Positions 25,433-35,820 are shown, numbered from the stretch's first letter. The stretch: DNA of 64,000 nucleotides from Chloroflexi bacterium TSY (GCA_019217005.1 JAHBNG010000013.1:118109-182108); one strand, 5' to 3'. Numbers and translations: made by a program. Notes: a model not told the origin generated them from the letters alone.

Positions 25433-25802
25433 TCTAAGTTCTCCTTTCCATATCGATTTGCCAATATTGATTTGCCGGGGGCAGAGGGCTGATACAAACT
25501 ATACGATTCGGGGAGCTATTTTGGATCACCTAACCCGGGCAAGGTCGCTTTGCTTATAAGCCAGAACCAAAAGGGGAAAATTCCAAGATGGCGTCCGATT
25601 CTTTGAATCGGCGAGGTCAAGGTGAGCTTCATCAGATCATCTTGTCACGCTCATCAACTTCCTGCTCTATGTGCAAAAAATCGGTTGATAAGTACTAAGT
25701 GGCGTTTGACAGCCACAAGGCAACCTCATATACTTTCTTTGATAAGTGAAGCCGAGAAAGTATTTGGACACGGATTGATTGGATTTTCAAGACTTTATCC
25801 GT
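25433..25802. other. Upstream region of the HAF-repeat gene, unit 1
   Basis: A 370-bp non-coding gap between the secreted protein start and IS copy B. It contains a short perfect stem, CCGATTC-TTT-GAATCGG, at 25595-25611. The promoter of the leftward gene should lie here, but I cannot place it confidently. No gene is seen. Confidence 0.4.
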
Positions 25803-27306
25803 CTTTACTTTCTGGTAAAGGCTTGAGTGACAAAGGGCAAACCGAAAGGGGCGGAAAAAAGAATCCACCCTGAAAAAACGGGATAAAATGTAAAAATAGT
25901 GCTCGGCTAGTTTAAGCAGCGGCATTGAGGCGGCGATGAGCGAGAACGCCTTTAGGTAAATGGTGTGAAACCGAGGCCTTTTTCCGAAAGTCAGGGTCGA
26001 GTTGGTCGGGAGTTGGAAAAAGAGCACTCGAGAGAACGCGGCGCAGCCTGCCGGGAGTGGCTTGAGGCTCTCGATCCCAGTAGCCAGTCGGTATGGGAGG
26101 AAGAGAAGCGGCTAAATGGGAAAGAAGATTGCCAGCCAGCAGCCCCAGTTCAGGTAAGCGGAAGCAAGCCTCATCGGCATGAACAAATTGACGATGTAAG
26201 CCAATCATCTGCTTGGAAGCCAAGGGGGGATGTTCAACAGGCCAGCGCTCCAGATAGAAAAGATAAATGGTTTCAGCTTGTAAAGCCATGACGGTCGCCA
26301 GAACCAAAGGTGTGTGATAAGCAGGATCCTGAAAGACGTAAATCGAATAGGTGCGGTTGGCTGTATCCACCTTGGTTGTCCTGGGGACGAGATTGTGCCA
26401 TGCTTGATAGCGAATCAGGCGACCACTATAGACAAATTGACCAAACGAGTCTGGAGTTGTGGCCTCGAGTCGCTTTCCCCTATAGCATCGAGAGAGCGGA
26501 CGCACAATATCACCATATTCGGGTGGTCTGCCTTTTTCCTTACGTTCGGGTAACTCATTGCGGCGCGCTGTGCAGTTAATCGCTTCCCGAAGGACAAATC
26601 GGTCGACGTCGCTTTCTAGCATTTCTCTGATTGTAAACCCGGCATCGACCACCGCCACTTCGTCTGACTCCAGTGATTTCTTCGTCTCTTTCAGCAGCTT
26701 TTTCCGAAACTCACTTTCCTTTGTGCCTACCTCGCATCTCATGATTGCCTTGAGCAGTGGCACTCGTTTCCCGCCTATCTCCCCCGAGCTTATCATCACT
26801 CCAAAGATGAGCGCGGGCAATGCCCGACGAGCCGTTGAGTTATAGAGTCGGTTCACTTTCCCTTGCAGCTTCGGTCGCCAGAACCCTGTGATATCTATGC
26901 TTTTCACTCGGTATCCTTCTAACTTTTTTGCCTCCCATTCCCCTTTCCACTCCACTTCTTCTTGCCACGATGAGAGCAGGCTTGCAATATCCCATGATCC
27001 ATATCGAAAGCTCCACCAGCTTCGCCGGAGCTCCTCATCTTCAAACCCGCTTTCACTCAATCCACTATGGATTGCTCCTCGACTTTTCAGAAACGACCCA
27101 TTCATCATCGCCCACATCAGACGCATTACATTTACGTTTGTTCCCACCGGCGTTACTTGCAATACATTCATCAGTACTGCTATAGTTATTTCTGGCGCGG
27201 TTAGCATTCCTTCCTCCTTTTTGGGTTCTCTACCTTTTGGATGAACTGCTAACCGCTTTTTGTCACATTTCTCACCTTATCTCTTTTCTTTTACCAGAAA
27301 GTAAAG
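25803..27306 (-). mobile_element. IS4-superfamily element, copy B (recombinant)
   Basis: A 1,504-bp element with the same terminal repeats as the other copies. Its left flank TCCGT equals that of copy C and its right flank TATAA equals that of copy A. Internally it matches copy D almost throughout, but the last 150 bp or so (TTTTGGATGAACTGC, then CACCTTATCTC) match copy A and differ from C and D (TTTAGGATGAAACGC, CACCTCATCTC). The crossover therefore lies between about 27150 and 27236. Confidence 0.92.
25912..27207 (-). CDS. IS4-superfamily transposase, copy B, intact
   Basis: A 431-residue DDE transposase. The first Asp is in VKSIDITGFW, the second in VAVVDAGF, and the Glu is in the C-terminal YREK signature (Y-LE-R-WPV-E-HPPLAS-K) that defines the IS4 superfamily. 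I cannot assign it to a named family group. It is identical to copy D over the parts I compared except near the C-terminus, where D has SHHFPK and B has SHHLPK. With no frame break it is potentially active and could mobilise all copies in the window. Confidence 0.88.
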   Translation of the reverse strand: MLTAPEITIAVLMNVLQVTPVGTNVNVMRLMWAMMNGSFLKSRGAIHSGLSESGFEDEELRRSWWSFRYGSWDIASLLSSWQEEVEWKGEWEAKKLEGYRVKSIDITGFWRPKLQGKVNRLYNSTARRALPALIFGVMISSGEIGGKRVPLLKAIMRCEVGTKESEFRKKLLKETKKSLESDEVAVVDAGFTIREMLESDVDRFVLREAINCTARRNELPERKEKGRPPEYGDIVRPLSRCYRGKRLEATTPDSFGQFVYSGRLIRYQAWHNLVPRTTKVDTANRTYSIYVFQDPAYHTPLVLATVMALQAETIYLFYLERWPVEHPPLASKQMIGLHRQFVHADEACFRLPELGLLAGNLLSHLAASLPPIPTGYWDREPQATPGRLRRVLSSALFPTPDQLDPDFRKKASVSHHLPKGVLAHRRLNAAA

Positions 27307-27342
27307 TATAAATGGGATATTGAAATTCATAAAGGACACATC

Positions 27343-28440
27343 ATGTATCGAGCAGCCGTAATCGGATTAGGTCGCATGGGCAGTACCTTTGATGACGAGA
27401 TGACACAGGGAGGCTCTATTTTCGTGCCATACGCCCACGCCCCAAGTTATGTAGCGTCACCGTTGGTGGAGTTGGTAGCGGGTGCCGATCCCCATGACGA
27501 ACAGCGAACGATCTTTGGTGATCGATGGGGAATATCCACCAACCATCTTTACGCCGACTATCAAGAGATGTTGGCCAATGAGCAGCCCGATATCGTCAGT
27601 GTCTGCACTACTGCACGCATCCGCGCCCAGATTGTCCAGGATCTAGCACAAGCGGGGGTCAAAGCAATTTGGGCCGAGAAACCGCTGGCGTTGACTCTGG
27701 CCGAAGCTGATGCCATGGTGCAAACTTGTCGCGAACATGGCGTGATGATGGCGGTCAACTGTGCGCGACGCTGGAATCCGTACTTTGTCGAGACGCAACG
27801 CATGATCGAAACTGGCGAGTTGGGAGAACTGCTCCAGATTACAGCCTATTGTCAATGCGGACTGTCCCACAACGGGAGCCACCTAATTGACGCAATACGC
27901 TATTTGGTGGGTGATGAGATCCGCTGGGTTTGGGGCGAGATGGAATCAGACGAGGCAGCAGAGAGCGATGATGATCTAATGGGCAACGGTTATCTGGCCT
28001 TTGACAATGGTGTGCGTGCCTATCTGCGCGGGATGCCGACCGGCGTTGCAAATTGGGAATTCGATATACTTGGGACAGAGGGCCGCGTGCGACTCATCGA
28101 CAGTTGTTTGGAAGTCGAAAAGACAGTTCGCGTACCAGGCGGGCCACGCAATCGGGGATTGCCCGCCAAAGTCCCCTTCCCCCTGCCAACCAATATACCG
28201 GGCATGGGGCTAACCATTGTGGAAGACCTGGTTCATGCCATCGAAACCGGCCAACCACCCCGCTGTTCCGGCGAAGATGGACGAGCCGCACTCGAAGTAG
28301 CGATGGCGCTGCGCGAGTCCCACCGTCGTGGCGGGATCAAAGTGACACTCCCCTTGGACGATCGCTCGCTACGCATCCTCTCGACCGAAATCAAGCATGA
28401 CGAAGTGCCAGCCCGCATCCGTCGCTTGCGCCAAAACTGA
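27343..28440 (+). CDS. Gfo/Idh/MocA-family oxidoreductase, unit 2
   Basis: This is an exact second copy of the gene at 20044, with the same 365-residue product, the same start signals and the same distance to the upstream IS end. No substitution was found between the two proteins. Functionally it only raises gene dosage unless the copies diverge later. Confidence 0.92.
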   Translation: MYRAAVIGLGRMGSTFDDEMTQGGSIFVPYAHAPSYVASPLVELVAGADPHDEQRTIFGDRWGISTNHLYADYQEMLANEQPDIVSVCTTARIRAQIVQDLAQAGVKAIWAEKPLALTLAEADAMVQTCREHGVMMAVNCARRWNPYFVETQRMIETGELGELLQITAYCQCGLSHNGSHLIDAIRYLVGDEIRWVWGEMESDEAAESDDDLMGNGYLAFDNGVRAYLRGMPTGVANWEFDILGTEGRVRLIDSCLEVEKTVRVPGGPRNRGLPAKVPFPLPTNIPGMGLTIVEDLVHAIETGQPPRCSGEDGRAALEVAMALRESHRRGGIKVTLPLDDRSLRILSTEIKHDEVPARIRRLRQN

Positions 28441-28465
28441 TCAACATCCACCAGGAGAAGCCACC

Positions 28466-29527
28466 ATGCTCACCGATGAAATCCGCGTTCACGCAGACGC
28501 GCTCCAAACCTTCACCCAATCTGTCTTTACCCATGCCGGTCTCCCACCCGACGATGCAGCCATCGAAGCCGATGTTCTCGTTTGGGCCAATCTACGCGGC
28601 GTCGATTCGCATGGCGTGCTGCGGATTCCCTGGTATCTGGAGATGGTGGAAAAAGGACAAATGAATCCACGCCCCAATATCCAGACGCTGAAGGAGACAC
28701 CCGCCATCCTCTTTTTGGATGCAGATCGCGCCTTCGGTCCAGTCGTGACAGTCTACGCCATGCAACAAGCCATCGCCAAAGCCAAGAACGTCGGCATCGG
28801 CTGGGCGTTGATTCGCAACGTGACCCATCAGGGAGCCATGGGCTACTACAGTCTCATGGCTGCCCAAGAAGATATGGCAGGAATAGCCATTGTCTGCAGT
28901 CCGCCCAACATGGCGCCCTTTGGCGCCAAGGCCGCAGGGGTCCACAATAGTCCGATTGCCATTGCCGTACCGGCGGGCAGTCATCACCCTCTTGTGCTCG
29001 ACATGGCGACCAGCATTGCGGCAGGCGGTAAGCTCACGCTCGCCGCTGATAAAGGCATTCCACTGGGGGAAGGTTGGGCATTAGATGAGGCTGGCAACCA
29101 GACCACAGATCCCAATTTGGCTTCTGTCCTGCTTCCCACAGGGGGACCGAAAGGCTCGGGATTGGCCCTGATGTTTCAGTGTCTCACCAGCTTGATGGCC
29201 AACAATCCGCTGTTGGTGCCAGCATTGCAGGGCGCGGGTAAGGGGCATAATCAAAACAGCATCATCGCAGCAATCGACATTGGGCTATTCACGGATGTCG
29301 ACACCTTCAAATCACAAGTCGACGACCAGATCGATGGCTTGAAAGCACTACCCAAAGCCGATGGGTTTGCCGACATTCTCATGCCGGGCGAACCAGAGTT
29401 CAACACATTGGCCGATCGTACACAGCATGGCATTCCGTTGCCGCCAGGGACGGTTCAGAAGTTGCGGGATGCGGCAACGCGGTTTGGGATTGCGTTGCCG
29501 GATGGACTAAACTCTCCCGACAAATAA
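28466..29527 (+). CDS. Ldh-family dehydrogenase, unit 2
   Basis: This is the second copy of the 353-residue dehydrogenase at 21167, identical in protein sequence and with the same AGGAGAA site before the ATG. It follows the oxidoreductase by 25 bp and should be cotranscribed with it. Confidence 0.92.
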   Translation: MLTDEIRVHADALQTFTQSVFTHAGLPPDDAAIEADVLVWANLRGVDSHGVLRIPWYLEMVEKGQMNPRPNIQTLKETPAILFLDADRAFGPVVTVYAMQQAIAKAKNVGIGWALIRNVTHQGAMGYYSLMAAQEDMAGIAIVCSPPNMAPFGAKAAGVHNSPIAIAVPAGSHHPLVLDMATSIAAGGKLTLAADKGIPLGEGWALDEAGNQTTDPNLASVLLPTGGPKGSGLALMFQCLTSLMANNPLLVPALQGAGKGHNQNSIIAAIDIGLFTDVDTFKSQVDDQIDGLKALPKADGFADILMPGEPEFNTLADRTQHGIPLPPGTVQKLRDAATRFGIALPDGLNSPDK

Positions 29528-29582
29528 GGTATATGCTCAACCGCGCATACATTGATTCTTTGCACCCAAACCTGTCTCGTCT

Positions 29583-29702
29583 TCATGGCAAAAGCAACGT
29601 AAATCCCTGTTCATGAATGTGTTGATCAAATGCGAATACATTCTGAATTCCGAAACGTCGACAGACTTCAAAGCTGATACAATCGACGAGACTGAGCTGC
29701 AG
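29583..29702 (-). pseudogene. PIN-domain remnant, unit 2
   Basis: This is the second copy of the VapC-like C-terminal fragment (LVDCISFEVCRRFGIQ, FAFDQHIHEQGFTLL). One A has been lost upstream near 29779, which joins a different upstream frame but does not restore a complete domain. Confidence 0.55.
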
Positions 29703-29910
29703 ACGATTGGCGGGCCGCCGAACATAACAGTGGTGCCAGTAAACATACTCAAGAGGGTGAGGATTCCGAGGATTGCTAAAAAGATGGATACCATGTACTA
29801 ATATGAAGTGTTTTGGGGATCTCCAAAGGTCAGACATCACCTGCCGTTTTGATAACCTTTTATCGTCCGGAACCAGAACGGTGGTCAGCAGATTTCTTGA
29901 GTAGAAAAGC

Positions 29911-30706
29911 ATGAACAATCAAACAGACTACCCTTTTCCTGGCATGGATCCCTGGCTTGAACACCCCGGTCTTTGGGGAGATGTTCACTTTCGATTGATC
30001 GGGGCATTAGCCAACTACCTAAGCCCACTACTCACTCCCCACTATTATGTTGCTGTTGGTACTCATGCTTACATCAGTACCCCCTCCACAGACACCGACC
30101 ACTCAGATTCTGGATGTTGCCGTTGTCGAATCTGCATCTGGGGGCATAGTGGCATCAAGCACAGCTGGCATGACGGATGTACCAGTCATGGTTGAAGTAC
30201 CCGTACCTGATATCATGGAAGATGCCTATCTTGAAATCAAGCAACCAGGGAGTGGGGAGGTGATTACGTCTATAGAAGTTCTTTCCTACTATAACAAGAG
30301 CACAGGAGCAGGTCGTGAAAAATACCTGCGCAAACGACTAGAAATCTTCTCAACCCAAACCCATTTGATTGAAATTGACCTACTCCGTAGCGGGACGCCA
30401 ATGCCGTTTCTGGGAACCGCGAAACCCAAGCACTATCGCATCTTGATTCGCCGCGGTGAAGAAGGATCACGCGCACGACTGTATCCCTTTGATGTTCAAG
30501 AGCCAATTCCACACTTTCCGGTTCCTCTTCAAGCCGGTGATACCGAGCCGATTGTCGATTTGGGCAAATTACTGAGACAAATTTATGTAGAAGCTAGTTA
30601 CCACTTGCGTGTTGATTATCAACTACCGCCTACACCGACACTATCCGACAACAACCAGAAGTGGGTGACCCAAGTTTTGACTTCAACAACCTCCCCTACA
30701 AGATAA
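29911..30706 (+). pseudogene. DUF4058 family gene, unit 2, frameshifted
   Basis: This copy matches the gene at 22613 but has five C at 30080-30084 where unit 1 has four. The frame breaks after AYIST, about residue 58, so only the N-terminal fifth would be made in frame; the remaining 200 codons continue in another frame to 30706. Because the change is in a C-run it could be a base-calling error. Confidence 0.85.
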
Positions 30707-31069
30707 GAGCATGTTCTAAAAGGTGAGATCAGCAATACTCAGATAACTCAGATTTCTAGGGCTTAGGCAAACCCAGAAAAATCATGATCCACGCAGAAAC
30801 ACGAAGTGAAAGGCTCTTCTTCGTGTCCCTTCGTGAATCATTTAAATCTTGGAACGGTATTACCTGGGTGATCCGAGTTATCTGTCTACCATACCAAGAT
30901 CAAGAGGTGTCGATAGCCTAGCACAATACACAAGCGACAAGTGCCCCATCTCTCACAGTGAAGAGCCAGGAGTCTGTGCGCCCGTCACTTCTCTGAAGTG
31001 ACCTACGATTTGCCTGTCTCTACTCTTTCACGACATCAATTACAGTCTACTAGGGATCGGGGACCGAAT
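30707..31069. other. Convergent intergenic region with stem-loop, unit 2
   Basis: Second copy of the 363-bp gap described at 23408. The perfect GTCACTTC/GAAGTGAC stem is at 30984-31002. No gene is seen. Confidence 0.45.
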
Positions 31070-32731
31070 CTATGGCCTGCTTGAGACAAACAAGGGCACA
31101 AAGAGCGTATGCGTCTGATTACTTGGCGCGATTGAAGATTCAGCGTCACCCCCCTCTGCCTCTTGGTCGTCGATGATGACCGGATTGCTTGATGCTGCGG
31201 ATATAGTGCCGACTGCACCACCGCTACAGATCTCCAAGCTCCAGGCGTTCAATGTTCCGTCTCGCCGATTGGGCCGGTGATCGATCACATCTAATCGCCA
31301 TACCCCAGCATCTCGCTGACCGTTGAATGCACTGAGTGGTGTATGTGGTTGCAGCGTGCCGCGAATGGTTGGCGAACCCCGCGCACATTGGTTTTCAACC
31401 GGTGCATCTCCATCATCGCTAAAGATCGCTAAAATGTCATTGCGCCGACAGCCTGTTCTCCTGGCTGGGACGCCGGGCCGATCCATAATTACAACACTCG
31501 TGTTGGTCTCTTGATGAGTCAACACCATTTCGAGATCTCCTACATGTGTGTGGGACATATCGATCAATACACTGACGTCCGAAATCTCACGGTCACCGGG
31601 CACCATCACCAATGAGCTGATAGACGATAGACCAATCGGCAGACCAATCGGTGTATCCTGGCTATCATATACCGTACAGACAGGGGGATCGGGCGGACCA
31701 CCATTCGGCGTGAGAATAAACGAGCGCTCAAGCCCATTGAGCAAGCCTCGTCCCACAATTACGCCCGAGTTATTGATCGCCAACGCTTGCTCCAAAACCC
31801 AGCCGGTCCCTGGTGCAATCGCATCATTGAGGTCAATGGCCGTGCCATCTGGCTCCCAAAGCATGGCTCGATCATCAAAGCTGGGATGGAGTGTGTAGTT
31901 GCCCACGACTTGCCCTGCATCATTGACGTCTCGTCCAGATGTATTAAACTGACCGAGATAGAGTCCCAGATCGGTCGGCGGGCTATTCTTACTATCCCAA
32001 CGGATTGCATGAAATTTGGCAGTTGCATCGTTGAAGGACGCACCAGCTATCTTGCCATTTGCGCTGATTCCAGAAGCACTGTCATTGTCACCCCCCAAAC
32101 CTGTCAATATTGTCATACCCGACTGATCCCAGTGTGTAGCATCTGGAAAACCATTGCCATCCGTTCGACCCACAGCTTCTCCGGTGTTGTTGATGGAAAA
32201 AGCCCAACTGTGGGGCGGTGCCAATTGCGTACCGTTGCTAGACCCGGACGGCCACTGTGTTGCCAAAGGATCGGAAGCTGTGTTCGAAAACGTGAAGCCT
32301 ACAGCGGTGCCTGAATTATTGACACCGTAGACGTCGCCATCTGTGGCACCAGCCGGGGCATTTAATGTAGTCGGATTGCCGTTCACCCATATTGTTGGCT
32401 CCGTGGTCTGGACCGTGGAGCCATTGATCCCACCGATGATGCCATTATCTGAAATTGTCCGTGCAATGCTCCATGCGCCTGCATTCCCAATTTCAGTCAC
32501 ATTCAGTTGTGCATCCCAGTGTAGAGCGCGCCAAATCAGTTGATTATCCAAGAGATAGCCGACTGACTCTCCACCTTCATTTAGATCGAATACATATGCA
32601 GGAAATAAGCTCCCGGGAGGACGCGGCAACTCGCTGATTTGATAAGGTGGATCTGTCGATTGAGCAAATACCTGCGTCGGCAGGACAAATAGCAGCAACA
32701 GCACCAACGTAGGCATACAATATTTTCTCAT
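31070..32731 (-). CDS. Secreted HAF-repeat protein with P-domain, unit 2
   Basis: Second copy of the 553-residue secreted protein at 23771, identical in the protein sequence: signal peptide, HAF-type beta-propeller repeats, P-domain and the LFVPLFVSSRP tail. Its upstream region, 32732-33101, is also a copy, with the small stem at 32894-32910. Confidence 0.85.
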   Translation of the reverse strand: MRKYCMPTLVLLLLFVLPTQVFAQSTDPPYQISELPRPPGSLFPAYVFDLNEGGESVGYLLDNQLIWRALHWDAQLNVTEIGNAGAWSIARTISDNGIIGGINGSTVQTTEPTIWVNGNPTTLNAPAGATDGDVYGVNNSGTAVGFTFSNTASDPLATQWPSGSSNGTQLAPPHSWAFSINNTGEAVGRTDGNGFPDATHWDQSGMTILTGLGGDNDSASGISANGKIAGASFNDATAKFHAIRWDSKNSPPTDLGLYLGQFNTSGRDVNDAGQVVGNYTLHPSFDDRAMLWEPDGTAIDLNDAIAPGTGWVLEQALAINNSGVIVGRGLLNGLERSFILTPNGGPPDPPVCTVYDSQDTPIGLPIGLSSISSLVMVPGDREISDVSVLIDMSHTHVGDLEMVLTHQETNTSVVIMDRPGVPARRTGCRRNDILAIFSDDGDAPVENQCARGSPTIRGTLQPHTPLSAFNGQRDAGVWRLDVIDHRPNRRDGTLNAWSLEICSGGAVGTISAASSNPVIIDDQEAEGGDAESSIAPSNQTHTLFVPLFVSSRP

Positions 32732-33101
32732 TCTAAGTTCTCCTTTCCATATCGATTTGCCAATATTGATTTGCCGGGGGCAGAGGGCTGATACAAACTA
32801 TACGATTCGGGGAGCTATTTTGGATCACCTAACCCGGGCAAGGTCGCTTTGCTTATAAGCCAGAACCAAAAGGGGAAAATTCCAAGATGGCGTCCGATTC
32901 TTTGAATCGGCGAGGTCAAGGTGAGCTTCATCAGATCATCTTGTCACGCTCATCAACTTCCTGCTCTATGTGCAAAAAATCGGTTGATAAGTACTAAGTG
33001 GCGTTTGACAGCCACAAGGCAACCTCATATACTTTCTTTGATAAGTGAAGCCGAGAAAGTATTTGGACACGGATTGATTGGATTTTCAAGACTTTATCCG
33101 T
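32732..33101. other. Upstream region of the HAF-repeat gene, unit 2
   Basis: A 370-bp copy of 25433-25802, ending in TCCGT, the target duplication of IS copy C. It contains only the small CCGATTC/GAATCGG stem; no gene is seen. Confidence 0.4.
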
Positions 33102-34602
33102 CTTTACTTTCTGGTAAAGGCTTGAGTGACAAAGGGCAAACCGAAAGGGGCGGAAAAAAGAATCCACCCTGAAAAAACGGGATAAAATGTAAAAATAGTG
33201 CTCGGCTAGTTTAAGCAGCGGCATTGAGGCGGCGATGAGCGAGAACGCCTTTAGGTAAATGGTGTGAAACCGAGGCCTTTTTCCGAAAGTCAGGGTCGAG
33301 TTGGTCGGGAGTTGGAAAAAGAGCACTCGAGAGAACACGGCGCAGCCTGCCGGGAGTGGCTTGAGGCTCTCGATCCCAGTAGCCAGTCGGTATGGGAGGA
33401 AGAGAAGCGGCTAAATGGGAAAGAAGATTGCCAGCAAGCAGCCCCAGTTCAGGTAAGCGGAAGCAAGCCTCATCGGCATGAACAAATTGACGATGTAAGC
33501 CAATCATCTGCTTGGAAGCCAAGGGGGGATGTTCAACAGGCCAGCGCTCCAGATAGAAAAGATAAATGGTTTCAGCTTGTAAAGCCATGACGGTCGCCAG
33601 AACCAAAGGTGTGTGATAAGCAGGATCCTGAAAGACGTAAATCGAATAGGTGCGGTTGGCTGTATCCACCTTGGTTGTCCTGGGGACGAGATTGTGCCAT
33701 GCTTGATAGCGAATCAGGCGACCACTATAGACAAATTGACCAAACGAGTCTGGAGTTGTGGCCTCGAGTCGCTTTCCCTATAGCATCGAGAGAGCGGACG
33801 CACAATATCACCATATTCGGGTGGTCTGCCTTTTCCTTACGTTCGGTAACTCATTGCGGCGCGCTGTGCAGTTAATCGCTTCCCGAAGGACAAATCGGTC
33901 GACGTCGCTTTCTAGCATTTCTCTGATTGTAAACCCGGCATCGACCACCGCCACTTCGTCTGACTCCAGTGATTTCTTGGTCTCTTTCAGCAGCTTTTTC
34001 CGAAACTCACTTTCCTTTGTGCCTACCTCGCATCTCATGATTGCCTTGAGCAGTGGCACTCGTTTCCCGCCTATCTCCCCCGAGCTTATCATCACTCCAA
34101 AGATGAGCGCGGGCAATGCCCGACGAGCCGTTGAGTTATAGAGTCGGTTCACTTTCCCTTGCAGCTTCGGTCGCCAGAACCCTGTGATATCTATGCTTTT
34201 CACTCGGTACCCTTCTAACTTTTTTGCCTCCCATTCCCCTTTCCACTCCACTTCTTCTTGCCACGATGAGAGCAGGCTTGCAATATCCCATGATCCATAT
34301 CGAAAGCTCCACCAGCTTCGCCGGAGCTCCTCATCTTCAAACCCGCTTTCTTTCAATGCGCTATGGATTGCTCCTCGACTTTTCAGAAACGACCCATTCA
34401 TCATCGCCCACATCAGACGCATTACATTTACGTTTGTTCCCACCGGCGTTACTTGCAATACATTCATCAGTACTGCTATAGTTATTTCTGGCGCGGTTAG
34501 CATTCCTTCCTCCTTTTTGGGTTCTCTACCTTTAGGATGAAACGCTAACCGCTTTTTGTCACATTTCTCACCTCATCTCTTTTCTTTTACCAGAAAGTAA
34601 AG
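33102..34602 (-). mobile_element. IS4-superfamily element, copy C
   Basis: A 1,501-bp element with the standard inverted ends and a perfect 5-bp target duplication, TCCGT, at 33097-33101 and 34603-34607. It is therefore an original insertion and marks the right boundary of the duplicated region. Its sequence is a mosaic: the left part matches copies B and D, while some right-hand segments (TTTCTTTCAATGCGC, GGTACCCTTC) match copies A and E. Confidence 0.92.
33211..34503 (-). pseudogene. IS4-superfamily transposase, copy C, frameshifted
   Basis: The frame is broken between 33669 and 33808 by loss of single bases in short runs (CCCTATAGC for CCCCTATAGC near 33776, TTTTCC for TTTTTCC near 33832, and CGGTAAC for CGGGTAAC near 33846). 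Three losses restore the frame overall, but the intervening stretch has a stop or altered text, so the product is split into a 231-residue N-terminal part and a C-terminal part carrying YREK. It is probably inactive, though all changes are in base runs. Confidence 0.8.
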
Positions 34603-34695
34603 TCCGTATGTATCTGTGAAAATCCGTGTCCTATTTCTAGTCTCGTTCTAGACTTTACTTATTTCCTTTGGATGAGAATTTTCGGATTTGCGATC

Positions 34696-35523
34696 ATGAT
34701 CGAAGCAGAAATCATTTGCGATAGCCAGAACAAGGCAACGGGGAATCGTCTGGTAACCATACGGATGCTCTATCCACGTTATATCCATGCTGAGTTGATG
34801 ACCCACCGTGTTTTTTCACGTAATAGTGCCAGCAGCCGGGCCGTTCCTGTCACCAAGATGATCGAACGAGTGGAACAGAATCCGGTGATTCCGCCAGAAT
34901 GGCGCAAAAATCAGCGTGGGATGCAGGGGTATGAGATACTGGATGAGGAAGGCGTAGATATCTGCAAAGAGGCATGGCGTAAGAGCATGGAAGTGGCCAT
35001 CGAACAAGCACGAATCATGACCAAAGCTGGTGCTCACAAGCAGCATGTCAATCGATTGCTCGAACCATTCATGTTCATCGAGGTTCTAGTAAGCGCCACA
35101 GAATGGAAGAATTTTCTGTTGCTACGCGATCATCACTCAGCGCAGCCGGAGATCCAATCTTTGGCCAAGGCGGTGCGTCATGCCATAGAAGAATCCCTCC
35201 CTACAGAACTCGAGGTTGGGGATTGGCATTTGCCCTTTATCTCGGCAGAAGATCGGGAAAACTTTGAACTCGATTTACAGAAGTCCATCTCTGCTGCCCG
35301 TTGTGCACGCGTCTCTTACTATCTGCGGAGCGGCCAAAAAAGCGATCCAGGATCTGATATTGCTTTATGCGACCGATTGAAAGGTCCCAAACCAATGCAT
35401 TTGAGTCCTTTTGAGCATGTTGCCGTGGCCGTAGAAGAGCATCGCCAGATTGGCAATTTCGTTGGATTCAAACAGTGGCGGAAATTCTTTATGGAAGAAA
35501 GTGGAGGCGATTACCAGTTCTGA
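34696..35523 (+). CDS. thyX: FAD-dependent thymidylate synthase (ThyX family)
   Basis: A 275-residue ThyX-family protein, which would methylate dUMP to dTMP using FAD, NADPH and methylenetetrahydrofolate. The signature region reads THRVFSRNSASSR, matching the ThyX motif RHRxxSxNxxSxR except that the first Arg is Thr, a variant seen in longer ThyX-like proteins. Other blocks are YPRYIHAEL, AHKQHVNRLLEPFMFIEVLVSATEW and MHLSPFEHVA. The ATG at 34696 fits the usual N-terminus (MIEAEIICDS); an upstream ATG at 34672 would add eight residues. It starts about 90 bp after IS copy C. It has no operon partner. Confidence 0.88.
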   Translation: MIEAEIICDSQNKATGNRLVTIRMLYPRYIHAELMTHRVFSRNSASSRAVPVTKMIERVEQNPVIPPEWRKNQRGMQGYEILDEEGVDICKEAWRKSMEVAIEQARIMTKAGAHKQHVNRLLEPFMFIEVLVSATEWKNFLLLRDHHSAQPEIQSLAKAVRHAIEESLPTELEVGDWHLPFISAEDRENFELDLQKSISAARCARVSYYLRSGQKSDPGSDIALCDRLKGPKPMHLSPFEHVAVAVEEHRQIGNFVGFKQWRKFFMEESGGDYQF

Positions 35524-35569
35524 TGCAAAGTCCAATAAGATTGTTCTCAAAATAAAGTACTTGCAGGAC

Positions 35570-35806
35570 ATGCGTAGTGCGTGTTGCGAAGTACGTAGTA
35601 CCGATTGAGTGACCCGTCCTGTAATATGTTTACAGAGGGACTGGTTTCGTTACGCGATTCATTAGTGCAGTTTTCGAATTCATCTATTTGGCAAACATCC
35701 AGCGAAAACGAGGTCTACTCCCAGGAAACAAATCCCTGAACAGAGGCATAGTAACTCGCCACGCAACTAGATTCTCAACTGGTACCACGCAACACGCAAT
35801 AGTCCT
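35570..35806. repeat. GCGTAGTNCGTGTTGCG repeat unit, second locus
   Basis: The 297-bp gap after thyX contains ATGCGTAGTGCGTGTTGCGA at about 35570-35589 and the opposed TACCACGCAACACGCAAT at about 35783-35800, so the gap is flanked by inverted arms of the same repeat as at 14438-14599. The middle has no recognisable gene. Confidence 0.6.
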
Positions 35807-35820
35807 AAGGAGCAGAAAAT

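Larger units (their letters stand above)
18514..34602. repeat. IS-bounded tandem duplication (IS-unit-IS-unit-IS)
   Basis: The unit 20008-25802 is repeated at 27307-33101; both are 5,795 bp. I found only two differences: an A-run at about 22481 (six A) against 29779 (five A), and a C-run at 22792-22795 (four) against 30080-30084 (five). The repeat period is 7,299 bp including one IS. Copy B carries the left flank of copy C (TCCGT) and the right flank of copy A (TATAA), which is what unequal crossing-over between A and C would produce. Confidence 0.93.

Noticed and set aside
18514..34602. Composite transposon bounded by IS copies A and C
   Set aside because: The outer flanks (TTAAA and TCCGT) do not match, and copy C has its own complete duplication. 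Unequal recombination explains the pattern better.
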